From Microbacterium sufflavum (GTDB lineage: Bacteria > Actinomycetota > Actinomycetes > Actinomycetales > Microbacteriaceae): a DNA stretch of 64,000 bases. The stretch spans positions 1,922,001 to 1,986,000 of the forward strand of contig NZ_CP078076.1 of the NCBI RefSeq assembly GCF_023101165.1, read 5' to 3'. The position numbers and the translations under genes were made by a program. Under the pieces are notes generated by a model, which ran no database searches, was not told the DNA's origin, and saw only the letters and a program-made list of their open reading frames with translations. This document shows positions 33,879 to 44,960 of the stretch, in pieces; the stretch's first letter is position 1; the number at the start of each line of letters is the position of its first letter.

Positions 33879-33962
33879 CTGCGTTTCCGCCAATCGTCGG
33901 TCACTTCCCGCCCATCTTCCCGAGCGGCCCGGTACCGGCGCGGCGGGGTCGCGCCGCGGGCA

Positions 33963-33977
33963 TAGGGTTGTGCGGTG
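33963..33977 (+). promoter_or_regulatory. Leaderless-type promoter of the rarD-like gene
   Basis: TAGGGT (33963-33968) exactly six bases before GTG 33975. Confidence 0.5.
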
Positions 33978-34904
33978 ACCCCCGAGACCGCCCGCGCCAC
34001 CCCGACCGCGGGCGTCGTCTACGCCGCGTCCGCCTACGTCTTGTGGGGGGTCCTGCCGCTGTACTTCCTGCTCCTGGCGCCGACGGGCCCGTGGGAGGTC
34101 GTCGCGTGGCGCGTGGTGCTGTCCTTCGTGTTCTGCCTGCTGCTGCTCACGGTCACGCGCGGGTGGGCGGCGATCCGCGTGATCCTCCGCACGCCCCGGC
34201 TGCTCGGGTGGACGGCACTGGCCGGTCTGCTCATCTACATCAACTGGCAGGTGTTCCTGCTGGGCACGCTCAGCGGCAACGTGGTCGAGACGGCGCTGGG
34301 CTACTTCATCAACCCGATCACGACCGTGCTGCTCGGGGTGTTCGTGCTCAAGGAGCGCATCCGCCGCCTGCAGTGGGTCGCGGTGGGCATCGCCGCGATC
34401 GCGGTGGTCGTGATCATCGTGGCGTACCGCTCCTTCCCGTGGATCGCGCTGTCGCTCACCGCCTCGTTCGGTGTGTACGGGCTCATCAAGAAGAAGATCG
34501 GTCCGGCGGTCGACGCGGTCAGCGGGCTCACGCTGGAGTCGTTCTGGCTGCTGCCGATCGCGGTGGTGCAGCTGGTGGTGGTGGCGCAGACCTCCGGCCT
34601 CACGATGGGCGCGAACGGTGTGGTGCACGCGCTGCTGCTGGGTTTCGCGGGCGTCGCGACGGCGGTGCCGCTGCTGTTGTTCGCGGCGGGGACGCGCCGC
34701 GTGAACCTGGCCGTGATCGGCATGATCCAGTTCCTCACGCCGATCATGCAGTTCCTGATCGGCGTGGTGGTGCTGCACGAGCCGATGCCGCCGGAGCGAT
34801 GGATCGGGTTCGTGCTCGTGTGGATCGCGATCGCGGTGTTCGTCGCCGACCTGCTGCTGGCCGGGCGGCGGGGACGCCGGATCGCGCGCGCCGCCCTGCT
34901 CTGA
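33975..34904 (+). CDS. rarD: RarD/EamA-family membrane transporter
   Basis: A 309-residue, ten-helix transporter of the drug/metabolite superfamily. The RarD subgroup is indicated by SAYVLWGVLPLYF, the WEVVAWRVVLSF segment, YINWQVFLLGTLSGNVVETA and LGYFINPITTVLLGVFVLKE. E. coli RarD is linked to chloramphenicol tolerance, but the physiological substrate is unknown. Single-gene unit between terminator and liv binding protein. Confidence 0.92.
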   Translation: MTPETARATPTAGVVYAASAYVLWGVLPLYFLLLAPTGPWEVVAWRVVLSFVFCLLLLTVTRGWAAIRVILRTPRLLGWTALAGLLIYINWQVFLLGTLSGNVVETALGYFINPITTVLLGVFVLKERIRRLQWVAVGIAAIAVVVIIVAYRSFPWIALSLTASFGVYGLIKKKIGPAVDAVSGLTLESFWLLPIAVVQLVVVAQTSGLTMGANGVVHALLLGFAGVATAVPLLLFAAGTRRVNLAVIGMIQFLTPIMQFLIGVVVLHEPMPPERWIGFVLVWIAIAVFVADLLLAGRRGRRIARAALL

Positions 34905-35049
34905 TCCCCGGGCTCGACCGCGGCGACACCCGGTGTCGGATCGTTAACGCACCGAGATACTTGCACCCCCTGCGCGCTGACCTCACGCCCTAGTGTTAGA
35001 GCACCCGCCTGTGGTCACAATCCACGTTCAGTCACGCAAGGGAGCATCC

Positions 35050-36306
35050 ATGAACGCACTGAAGGGCTCGCGCACCGCGAAGGTCTTCGCCGGGATCGCG
35101 CTGGTCAGCGCATCCGCCATCGTCATCGCCGGCTGCAGCAGCACGCCGAACGCCGAGCCGTCGGAGGGTGGCGGCGACAAGCCGGCCGCCGACCTGACGC
35201 TCAAGCTCGGCTCGCTGCTGCCCGCCACCGGATCGCTCGCCTTCCTCGGCGCTCCCATGGAAGCCGGCGTGCAGCTCGCCGTGCAGCAGATCAACGAGGC
35301 CGACGCCGGTGTCACGATCGACCTGACCACCGCCGACGAGGGCGACCTCGACAACAAGGCCTACGAGACGTCGATCACCAACCTGCAGAACGCGGGCATC
35401 ACCGCGATGATCGGTGCCGCGTCGTCGAGCGTCACCAAGCTGATCCTCGACAGCAACGCCGGTGCGGGCATCCTCACCGTCTCGCCGTCGAACACGTCGC
35501 CCGACTTCACGGGCATCAACCCGCTGTACTTCCGCACGGCGCCGAGCGACAACCTGCAGGGCGAGGTGCTGGGCAACCAGATCGCCGAGGACGGCCACAA
35601 GACGCTGGGCATCATCTACCAGAACGACCCGTACGGCACGGGCCTGTTCGAGGCCATCAAGGCCACGTTCGAGGGCACCGGCGGCGAGGTCGTCGCCGAC
35701 GCGTCGTACAACCAGGGTGACGGCCAGTTCAACGCCCAGGTGTCGGAGATCGCGGCCGCCAAGCCCGACGCGGTCGCCGTGGTCTCGTACGACCAGTTCG
35801 CGACCATCGCGCCGCTGCTCGCCAACGCGGGCATCGACACCGGCTCGCTCTACCTGGTCGACGGAAACCTGAAGGACTGGGGCTCCGACATCCCGGTGAG
35901 CCTCGAGGGTTCGAAGGGCACGCGCGCCGGCGCCGAGCTGCCGCAGGACTTCCTCGACCAGCTCAACGAGGTCTGGACGGCCGACGGCAACGACCCGATC
36001 GACGCCGTGACCTACTCGGCCGAGGCCTACGACGCCGTGATCCTGATCGCCCTGGCGGCCCTGAAGGCCGGCTCGGTCGAGGGTGCCGACATCGCCGAGC
36101 AGATGATCACCGTCTCGGGTGGCGAGGGCGACGGCGAGAAGTGCAAGGACTTCGCCGAGTGCGCCGCGATCATCAACGACGGAGGCACGCCGGACTACGA
36201 CGGCCTCTCCGGTGAGATCACGTTCGACGAGAACAACGACCCGAAGGGCGCCGCGATCGGCGTCTACGAGTTCGGCGCAGACAACACCACCACGCGGATC
36301 AAGTAA
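35050..36306 (+). CDS. Branched-chain amino-acid ABC transporter binding lipoprotein
   Basis: A 418-residue periplasmic-binding-type lipoprotein (LivK family). The signal peptide ends in the lipobox VIAGC (Cys29), followed by an acidic disordered linker. The ligand-binding domain starts LKLGSLLPATGSLAFLGAPM. TVSPSNTSPDFTGINPLYFR and YQNDPYGTGLFEAIKATFEG are family hallmarks. ATG with AAGGAG. It faces the permease/ATPase operon livH-livM-livG-livF across a double terminator and most likely feeds it. Confidence 0.94.
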   Translation: MNALKGSRTAKVFAGIALVSASAIVIAGCSSTPNAEPSEGGGDKPAADLTLKLGSLLPATGSLAFLGAPMEAGVQLAVQQINEADAGVTIDLTTADEGDLDNKAYETSITNLQNAGITAMIGAASSSVTKLILDSNAGAGILTVSPSNTSPDFTGINPLYFRTAPSDNLQGEVLGNQIAEDGHKTLGIIYQNDPYGTGLFEAIKATFEGTGGEVVADASYNQGDGQFNAQVSEIAAAKPDAVAVVSYDQFATIAPLLANAGIDTGSLYLVDGNLKDWGSDIPVSLEGSKGTRAGAELPQDFLDQLNEVWTADGNDPIDAVTYSAEAYDAVILIALAALKAGSVEGADIAEQMITVSGGEGDGEKCKDFAECAAIINDGGTPDYDGLSGEITFDENNDPKGAAIGVYEFGADNTTTRIK

Positions 36307-36316
36307 GCCGCATCGC

Positions 36317-36346
36317 GAAGGCCCCGGGCTCCGGCTCGGGGCCTTC
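36317..36346 (+). terminator. Terminator of the liv binding-protein gene
   Basis: GAAGGCCCCG (36317-36326) and CGGGGCCTTC (36337-36346), ten-base loop, eleven bases after the stop codon. Confidence 0.85.
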
Positions 36347-36389
36347 GTCGTGTCCCACGGCGGGCACGGCGCGACGCGTTCCGCACGCA

Positions 36390-36423
36390 GAAGGGCCCGG
36401 CATCCGCGGATGCCGGGCCCTTC
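36390..36423 (-). terminator. Terminator of the livHMGF operon
   Basis: Perfect 16-base arms (36390-36405 and 36408-36423) beginning ten bases past the livF stop in the minus-strand direction. Confidence 0.85.
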
Positions 36424-36433
36424 GCGGCGCGTG

Positions 36434-37197
<764 letters not shown>

Positions 37198-37201
<4 letters not shown>

Positions 37202-38193
37202 GGCTTCTCCTCCTCGGCCTCTTCGGCCTCGACCTCGGCTTCGACCTCGGTCTCGATCTGCTCGCGGATGCGCTCCGCGTCGGCGTCCGAGATCACGGGC
37301 AGACGTCCGGTCACGGCACCCAGGTCCACGTCCTGATGCGCGCCCAGGTAGGCGTCGACGACCGCGGGGTCCTCCATCACGGTGTCCGGCGGCCCCTCGG
37401 CCACGACGCGTCCCTCGGCCATCACGACCACCCAGTCGGCGATGTGACGCACCATGTGCATGTCGTGCTCCACGAACAGCACCGTCATGCCCAGGTCCTT
37501 GAGGTCGAGGATGTGGTCGAGCAGCGACTGCGTCAGCGCCGGGTTCACGCCGGCCATGGGCTCGTCGAGCATCACCAGTGTCGGGTTGCTCATCAGTGCG
37601 CGCGCCATCTCCAGCAGCTTGCGCTGGCCTCCGGAGAGCGACGCCGCGAAGTCCTGCTCCTTGGCGTCGAGCTTGAACCGCGTCAGCAGCTCGTGGGCGC
37701 GCTGTTCGATCTCCTGGTCCTGCTTGCGCCAGAGGAAGGGGAAGAGCCCGGCCCAGAAGCCCTCGCCGCGCTGGTCCTTCGCGCCGAGCTTCATGTTCTC
37801 CAGCACGGTCAGCAGCGACAGCGACTTGGTGAGCTGGAACGTGCGCACCTGCCCCATGCGGGCGACCTTGAAGGAGGGGATGCCGGAGAGGTTGGTGCCG
37901 TCGAACGACCAGGTGCCGCTGTTGGGCTTGTCGAAGCCGCACAGCAGGTTGAACAGCGTCGTCTTGCCGGCGCCGTTCGGGCCGATCAGGGCCGTGATGG
38001 CGCCGCGCGGGATCTCCAGGTGGTCGACGTCGACGGCCGTGAGGCCGCCGAAGCGCCGCTGCACGGCGTCCACGACGAGGATCGGGTCGACCTTCTTGAC
38101 GCCGGGCACCGCGGGGCCGGCGGTGAGGCCGGTCGTCTTGGCGCGCGGGGTGCTCTTCGCGGGCGTGACCGCCGCGTCGTTCTCACTTGACAA
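37198..38193 (-). CDS. livG: Branched-chain amino-acid ABC transporter ATPase LivG
   Basis: A 331-residue ABC ATPase with VQRRFGGLTAVDVDHLEIPR, Walker A GPNGAGKTT, signature LSGGQRKLLEMARAL and VMLDEPMAGVNP, which is LivG-like. It starts with TTG (38193), supported by GAGGGAG seven bases upstream, inside the end of livM. Both ends are longer than E. coli LivG: a 35-residue N-terminal lead and a C-terminal Glu-rich tail (EAEVEAEEAEEE). Confidence 0.94.
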
Positions 38194-39160
38194 AGGTCAT
38201 CTCCCTCTTGTTTCCGAGGATGCCCTGCGGGCGGAAGATCACGATCAGCATCAGCACGATGCCGATGAGGATGTACCGCACGACATCGGCCTGCGCGCCC
38301 GACATGGGCAGGTAACCGGCGTTCGCCATGGCGGGCAGCAGCGCGCCGAGGAACGCGAACACGATCCAGAACAGCACGGCGCCCAGCGTGGGCCCGAGCA
38401 CCGTCGCGGCGCCGCCGAGCAGCAGGATCGTCCACAGGAAGAACGTCAGCGACGTGGAGTAGCTGCCGGGGATCACGGCCGACGGCAGGATGAACACGAT
38501 GCCGCCGAGCGCGCCGATGATGCCACCGACCACGAGCGCCTGCATCTTGTACGCGAAGACGTTCTTGCCGAGCGAGCGCACCGCGTCCTCGTCCTCGCGG
38601 ATGCCCTTGAGCACGCGACCCCACGGGCTGCGCATGAGCGCCCACACCACCAGCACCGCGAGGGCCAGGGCGATCAGGCCGACCACGCGCACCCACAGGT
38701 CGGTCGCGTTGTAGGTCCAGGGACCGAAGCCGTACGTGCCGGTGGGGAAGGGGTTCGCGTCGCGGAAGCTCTGGTGGTAGCCGGAGAGGCCGCCCGCGGA
38801 GTTGGTCCAGTCCTTGAACAGCTCCGTCACGAACATGAGCCGCACGACCTCCGCGGCCGCGATGGTCGCGATGGCGAGGTAGTCGGCGCGCAGGCGCAGC
38901 GTGGGGATGCCGAGCAGCAGGGCGAACAGGGCCCCGCCCAGCACGCCGACCAGCACGCCGGCCCACCACGGGAAGCCGAAGGTGAGGATCGAGATCGCGT
39001 AGCCGTAGCCGCCGATCGCCATGAACGCGGCCATGCCGAAGTTGAGCAGACCCGTGTAGCCGAAGTGCACCGCGAGGCCGGTCGCCGCGAGCGCGTACGC
39101 GATCGTCGTCGGGCTGAACAGATAGGAGGCGGTGTTGCCGAAGATGCTTCCGAAGTCCAT
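38183..39160 (-). CDS. livM: Branched-chain amino-acid ABC transporter permease LivM
   Basis: A 325-residue permease with about nine membrane helices and the family motif HFGYTGLLNFGMAAFMAIGG. The EAA-type loop KGIREDEDAVRSLGKNVFAY couples to the ATPase. It starts three bases after livH. Confidence 0.94.
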   Translation of the reverse strand: MDFGSIFGNTASYLFSPTTIAYALAATGLAVHFGYTGLLNFGMAAFMAIGGYGYAISILTFGFPWWAGVLVGVLGGALFALLLGIPTLRLRADYLAIATIAAAEVVRLMFVTELFKDWTNSAGGLSGYHQSFRDANPFPTGTYGFGPWTYNATDLWVRVVGLIALALAVLVVWALMRSPWGRVLKGIREDEDAVRSLGKNVFAYKMQALVVGGIIGALGGIVFILPSAVIPGSYSTSLTFFLWTILLLGGAATVLGPTLGAVLFWIVFAFLGALLPAMANAGYLPMSGAQADVVRYILIGIVLMLIVIFRPQGILGNKREMTFVK

Positions 39161-39163
39161 GTG

Positions 39164-40516
39164 TCAGCCCAACCTTTCCTTGCGTCCGAGGATGCCCTGC
39201 GGTCGCACGAGCAGGATGATGATCAGCGCGACCAGGGCGCTGGCGTACTTGAGGTCGGAGGGGACGCCCAGCAGCGTGGACACCTCCACCGCGAGCCCGA
39301 CGATGATCGAGCCGATCAGGGCGCCGATCGCCGAACCCAGGCCGCCGAGGGTGATGGCGCAGAACATCAGCAGCAGCATCTGCATGCCCATGTCCCACTT
39401 CACTCCCGGGCGGAAGTACGCCCAGAGGATGCCCGAGATGGCGGCGAGCGTGCCGGCGAGGATCCACACGATGCGGATGACCTTGTCGACGTCGATGCCG
39501 GAGGCGGCCGCGAGCTGCGGGTTGTCCGAGATCGCCCTCGTCGCCTTGCCCGTCCGGGTGCGGGTGAGGAAGAACGCCACGCCGAGGATGACGATGATGC
39601 TGGTGGCCATGCCGATCATGTCGATGTACGACAGCGAGATCGGCCCGAGGCGGATCGGCTCGGGGCTCGCGCCGGGGAGCTGGTAGGTGTTGCCGCCGAT
39701 GATGTACTGCAGCGTGTACCGCAGCGCGAGCGAGAGGCCGATGCTCACGATCATGAGCTGCACCACCCCGAGGCCCTTGCGGCGCAGCGGCTTCCAGATG
39801 CCGGCGTCGAGCGCCCAGCCCAGGGCCGCGCCGCCGATCACCGCCGCGATGATGCCCGCCCACAGCGGCAGCTGCCAGAAGGTCGTGAACACGAGGGTGA
39901 TCACGGCGCCCCAGGTCACCATCTCGCCGTGCGCGAAGTTCGACAGCCGTGTGGTGCCGTAGATGAGTGCCGCCCCCATGGAGGCGAGGCCGAGCAGGAG
40001 CCCGAAGTTCAGGCCGCCGACGATGCGCGACAGCAGCTGATCGAGGAACGACACCGTGACCCGCTCGCCCGCGCCGAGGAAGAGGTTGACGATCTTGGTG
40101 CCGGTGAGCCCGAACTCCAGTTCGAACGAGGCCGTCGTGCCCGACACCGGCTGGATGCCCTCCGGCAGCTGCGAGGCGTCGACGATCACACCGTCGGGGA
40201 GCGTGGACTCGTCCACCGTCAGGGTGTACGTCTCCTTCTCCGGCACGTACAGGCGCCACTTGCCCTCGGCGTCGGTCTCGGTCTCGGCCTCGAAGCCGTT
40301 GCCCTCGATCGACATGACCACGCCCTCGACGGGCTCATCGGCGTTGGTGACCACACCCGCGAAGTAGAAGTCGGTGACCTCTTGCCCGTCGTCGGTGGTG
40401 TCGGCGGAGGCCGCTGAGGGAGGGAGCAGCAGTGAGGCCGCGAGCGCCATGAGGATTCCCAAGAAGACGAAAGCCCAGGGGCGCTTCCGCGGTCCGGCGA
40501 GTGCTGTGGGTCCCAC
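39164..40516 (-). CDS. livH: LivH-type permease with extra secreted beta-sandwich domain
   Basis: A 450-residue protein from GTG 40516 (AGTGGAGG just upstream). Residues 1-38 are a signal peptide ending AASA. Residues about 45-135 form a carboxypeptidase-regulatory-like beta domain (FYFAGVVTNADEPVEGVVMS, then TETDAEGKWRLYVPEKETYT). From about 155 a standard LivH permease follows, with YGTTRLSNFAHGEMVTWGAV and AISDNPQLAAASGIDVDKVI. Classical LivH is about 300 residues and has no such domain. The module would sit outside the membrane near the binding protein. First gene of livHMGF. Confidence 0.92.
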   Translation of the reverse strand: MGPTALAGPRKRPWAFVFLGILMALAASLLLPPSAASADTTDDGQEVTDFYFAGVVTNADEPVEGVVMSIEGNGFEAETETDAEGKWRLYVPEKETYTLTVDESTLPDGVIVDASQLPEGIQPVSGTTASFELEFGLTGTKIVNLFLGAGERVTVSFLDQLLSRIVGGLNFGLLLGLASMGAALIYGTTRLSNFAHGEMVTWGAVITLVFTTFWQLPLWAGIIAAVIGGAALGWALDAGIWKPLRRKGLGVVQLMIVSIGLSLALRYTLQYIIGGNTYQLPGASPEPIRLGPISLSYIDMIGMATSIIVILGVAFFLTRTRTGKATRAISDNPQLAAASGIDVDKVIRIVWILAGTLAAISGILWAYFRPGVKWDMGMQMLLLMFCAITLGGLGSAIGALIGSIIVGLAVEVSTLLGVPSDLKYASALVALIIILLVRPQGILGRKERLG

Positions 40517-40636
40517 GCAACCTCCACTGTGAGTGCTGTCTCCGCGGACTCGGGTCGAACCGCGGGGATGGACGACGCACTTGAGCGTAATGGGCGATCC
40601 GCGAATCACCTACCTCTCGGGCCAACGGTCCGGTAA

Positions 40637-42268
<1,632 letters not shown>

Positions 42269-42293
42269 ACAGCGCCCCGCACCGGGGCGACGA

Positions 42294-42328
42294 CGAGGGG
42301 CCGGATGCGCGCAGCATCCGGCCCCTCG
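42294..42328. terminator. Bidirectional terminator between guaB and DUF4190-like gene
   Basis: Perfect 15-base arms (42294-42308 and 42314-42328) with a five-base loop, followed on the plus strand by GTGTGTGTT. It lies between two convergent stops. Confidence 0.82.
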
Positions 42329-42342
42329 TGTGTGTTGCGGGT

Positions 42343-42771
42343 TCAGCCGCAGCGGTAGGTGACGCCGCCGACCTCCCACACGCCGGGGCCGAGCTCGGCG
42401 CACATCCCGAAGATGCCCGCGAACACGGTCACGAGCAGGATGATGCCGATGATCTCCAGGATGGTCAGCACCGCGCCGACGATGATGCCGGCGATCGCGA
42501 GGCCCTTCGGCGCGTGCGCCTTCCCCAGCTGCACCGCGGCGATGATGCTGAGGATGAGGCCGATCGGCGGCAGCAGGAACGCCAGCACGAGTCCGACGAT
42601 CGACAGCACGCGTCCGGGAGGCGAGGCCGGCGCGGTCTGGCCGTAGGCGCCGGGAGCCGCGGGACCGGGCGGCGGCGGGTACGCGGCGGCCGGGTCGTTC
42701 GCGGGGGTGCTGTTCCAGGCGGGGGGAGGGGTGCCGGGCTGCGACGCCTCGGGGGGCGGGGGGTTCGTCAT
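42343..42771 (-). CDS. DUF4190-like small membrane protein with Pro-rich head
   Basis: A 142-residue protein. The first 50 residues are Pro/Ala-rich (PPPPEASQPGTPPPAW), and two membrane helices (about 55-80 and 90-118) follow with LGKAHAPKGLAIAGIIVGAV between them, the DUF4190 pattern. The C-terminus has two cysteines (MCAELGPGVWEVGGVTYRCG). ATG with GGAGAG. Function unknown. Confidence 0.8.
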   Translation of the reverse strand: MTNPPPPEASQPGTPPPAWNSTPANDPAAAYPPPPGPAAPGAYGQTAPASPPGRVLSIVGLVLAFLLPPIGLILSIIAAVQLGKAHAPKGLAIAGIIVGAVLTILEIIGIILLVTVFAGIFGMCAELGPGVWEVGGVTYRCG

Positions 42772-42843
42772 GGTCTCTCCTCGGTTGAGCGTGCGTAGCC
42801 CAGAGCGTAGCGACGGCGCCGTCGGCGTGCCATCCCCTGGGCG

Positions 42844-43290
42844 TCAGCGCGGTCGTGCGAGGTTCGCCGCGTTCACGAGGTACGAGCACCGGATGGCGAC
42901 GACATACTTCTCGTTACTCGACAGCGGGCGGTCACCGGCGAGCACGGTCTGGACGACGTCCGTGGAGAGACCGGTCAATCGCGCGATGTTCCCCGGGGTG
43001 AGGTGCAGTGCTCCGGTGAGGGATTCGAGGGTCGCGCGGAGCCGATCATCGTCGCCGATCCCGCTGGCCTCCGTGAGTTGGGCCACGAGCGCGGAGAGAC
43101 GAGCCGCTTCGTGCCCGGTGAGCACAGCCGGTGACGAGTCCATTCCGACGGCCGCCGGTGCTACGACGAGGAGCTTCCGCAGCCTCACGTGATCGATACC
43201 CGTCATCGCCTCGAGCGCCTTCATCGTGATGGCACCTTCTTCGAGGAGGCGAGCCAGTTCACGGGAAACGTCGAAGCTGGTCGATGACAT
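42844..43290 (-). CDS. Putative helix-turn-helix regulator, family not recognised
   Basis: A 148-residue soluble protein from ATG 43290 with GGAG five bases upstream (GTG 43296 would add two residues). Two Xre/LacI-like helix-turn-helix candidates are visible: GAITMKALEAMTGIDHVRLR near the N-terminus and LTPGNIARLTGLSTDVVQTV around residues 95-115. Base composition is somewhat lower in GC than its neighbours. No family can be named; a DNA-binding role is inferred from the HTH-like helices. Confidence 0.65.
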   Translation of the reverse strand: MSSTSFDVSRELARLLEEGAITMKALEAMTGIDHVRLRKLLVVAPAAVGMDSSPAVLTGHEAARLSALVAQLTEASGIGDDDRLRATLESLTGALHLTPGNIARLTGLSTDVVQTVLAGDRPLSSNEKYVVAIRCSYLVNAANLARPR

Positions 43291-43445
43291 GCTCACTCCG
43301 GGTCAGGGGTAGATGTACAAGGTGTTGTTCGGCACGACATGAGCCACGATAACCTCGGCGAAATCCGCGGTTCCGGTGAGCGTGCCCCAATGCCTGTGGT
43401 TGTGGCGGGTGCTCGTCTGTGCTTCCGCGGGGGAGGGGCGGGGCG

Positions 43446-43460
43446 TAGCGTGCGGGTATG
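43446..43460 (+). promoter_or_regulatory. Leaderless-type promoter of the DUF2277 gene
   Basis: TAGCGT (43446-43451) exactly six bases before ATG 43458. Confidence 0.5.
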
Positions 43461-43772
43461 TGCCGGAACATCGTGCCCCTGAACAACCTGGCCCCCGCGG
43501 CGACCGATGAGGAGTGCCACGACGCGGCGCTCCAGTTCGTCCGCAAGATCTCCGGGGCGACGGCGCCCTCGCGCGTCAACAGGGACGTGTTCGATCGCGC
43601 CGTCGAGGAGATCGCTGCGGCCACGCGACGGCTGCTGGACGACCTCGTGACGACCGCGCCGCCCAAGAACCGGGAGGCGGAGGCGGCCAAGCGCCAGGCC
43701 CGCTCGGCCGAGCGATACGAGGCCATCCGGGTGTACCAGCAGGAGAAGCGGGCGGCGCGGGCGGCGACCTGA
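43458..43772 (+). CDS. DUF2277 family protein
   Basis: A 104-residue protein beginning MCRNIVPLNNLAPAATDEEC, with AALQFVRKISGATAPSRVNR, the fixed hallmark of DUF2277, and a basic C-terminal helix. The family is common in actinobacteria and has no known function. Single-gene unit. Confidence 0.88.
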   Translation: MCRNIVPLNNLAPAATDEECHDAALQFVRKISGATAPSRVNRDVFDRAVEEIAAATRRLLDDLVTTAPPKNREAEAAKRQARSAERYEAIRVYQQEKRAARAAT

Positions 43773-43842
43773 CGCCGCTGCGCGGCCGGGTCTGCCCGCC
43801 TGTGCCAGAATCGACGTACCCCGCTCGACTTTCCCCGCGGAT

Positions 43843-43898
43843 CCGGTGATGAAGGCACCGGGATCGCGACGCCGGCCCCCACCGGCAGGGAAGCTCCC
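43843..43898 (+). other. Structured 5' leader before the RR/PIG-L operon
   Basis: Three consecutive potential hairpins lie just upstream of the operon: CCGGTG/CACCGG (43843-43848 and 43856-43861), GCCGG/CCGGC (43871-43875 and 43882-43886) and GGG/CCC (43888-43890 and 43896-43898). AAGGAG at 43899-43904 is the ribosome site. It does not match a riboswitch class I know; regulation of translation is a possibility only. Confidence 0.35.
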
Positions 43899-43913
43899 CA
43901 AGGAGAGCCGTAC

Positions 43914-44960
43914 ATGTCTGAGGACGCCCCCCGCATTCTCGTCGTCGACGACGACCACGATGTCGCCCTGCTGGTGAAGACCGTGCTGGAGCGCCGTGCC
44001 GGCTGCATCGTCGACCTCGCGGAAGACGGGCGCTCCGCGATCGACCGTGTCGCCGCAGTGCGGCCCGACGTGGTGGTCACCGACATCGAGATGCCGGGTC
44101 TCAGCGGCCTCGAGCTGCTCGCCGAGCTGCGCCGCACGATCCCCACCGTGCCGGTGATCGTGATGACCGCGCACGTCTCGGTCGAATACGCCGTGTCCGC
44201 CTTGCGCGCGCAGGCCGACGAGTTCCTCACCAAGCCGCTCGACAACGCCCGGCTCGTGGAAGCCGTGACCCGCCTGGTGGAGGAGGGCCGACGGCGACGC
44301 GAGGAGGCGAGGACGACCGAGGTGGTGCTCGCGATCGGCGCCCACCCCGACGACGTCGAGATCGGGGTCGGCGGCATCCTCGCGGCCCACGCCGCCGCCG
44401 GCGACGCGATCACGATCCTCACCCTGTCCCGCGGAGCCAGGGGCGGAGACGCCGACAGCCGCCAGAACGAGTCGCTCGCCGCGGCCGAGCGGATCGGCGC
44501 CCGCCTGTTCCTGAAAGACCTCGTCGACACGGAGATCTCCGGCGGCGGCTCCACCGTGCGACTGATCGAAGAGGTCGTGCGCGAGATCCAGCCGACCATC
44601 GTCTACACGCACTCCCCGCACGATCGGCACCAGGACCATCGCGCCGTGAGCGAGGCCACGATCGTCGCGACCCGTCGTGTCGGCACCGTCGCGTGCTACC
44701 AGAGCCCCTCCTCGACGATCGACTACCGGCCGACGCGCTTCGTGCGCATCGACCGCTTCCTCGACGAGAAGCTGCGCCTGCTGGAGTGCTTCCAGTCGCA
44801 GGCCGCCGCGAGCCGTGACTACCTCGCCCCCGAGTTCGTCACCGCGACCGCGCGGTACTGGTCGCGATTCGGCGGGGGCGACGCGGTGGAGCCGCTGGAA
44901 GTGGTGCGCGAGACGGCGGAGTTCGTCGGCGCACACGAACTCACACGACGGGAGAGCTGA
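43914..44960 (+). CDS. Response regulator fused to PIG-L/LmbE deacetylase
   Basis: A 348-residue two-domain protein. Residues 1-125 are a CheY-type receiver with acidic pocket VDDDHD, phosphoacceptor Asp57 (VVVTDIEMPG), MTA and Lys107 (TKP). Residues 136-345 are a PIG-L zinc deacetylase with AHPDD (143-147) and HSPHDRHQDH (233-242), both metal-binding motifs intact. PIG-L enzymes remove acetyl groups from N-acetylglucosamine in various conjugates. The fusion suggests deacetylation is switched by phosphorylation. First gene of a seven-gene coupled operon that also encodes a histidine kinase. Confidence 0.92.
   Translation: MSEDAPRILVVDDDHDVALLVKTVLERRAGCIVDLAEDGRSAIDRVAAVRPDVVVTDIEMPGLSGLELLAELRRTIPTVPVIVMTAHVSVEYAVSALRAQADEFLTKPLDNARLVEAVTRLVEEGRRRREEARTTEVVLAIGAHPDDVEIGVGGILAAHAAAGDAITILTLSRGARGGDADSRQNESLAAAERIGARLFLKDLVDTEISGGGSTVRLIEEVVREIQPTIVYTHSPHDRHQDHRAVSEATIVATRRVGTVACYQSPSSTIDYRPTRFVRIDRFLDEKLRLLECFQSQAAASRDYLAPEFVTATARYWSRFGGGDAVEPLEVVRETAEFVGAHELTRRES

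Noticed and set aside
37454..40417. Nearly 1000-codon plus-strand frame opposite livGMH
   Set aside because: Mirror of the liv genes; composition His/Asp/Arg-rich as expected from antisense reading.
43914..44960. Idea that the receiver-PIG-L protein is two genes joined by an error
   Set aside because: The linker is a continuous helical stretch in the same codon-usage pattern, with no internal start with ribosome site at the border.
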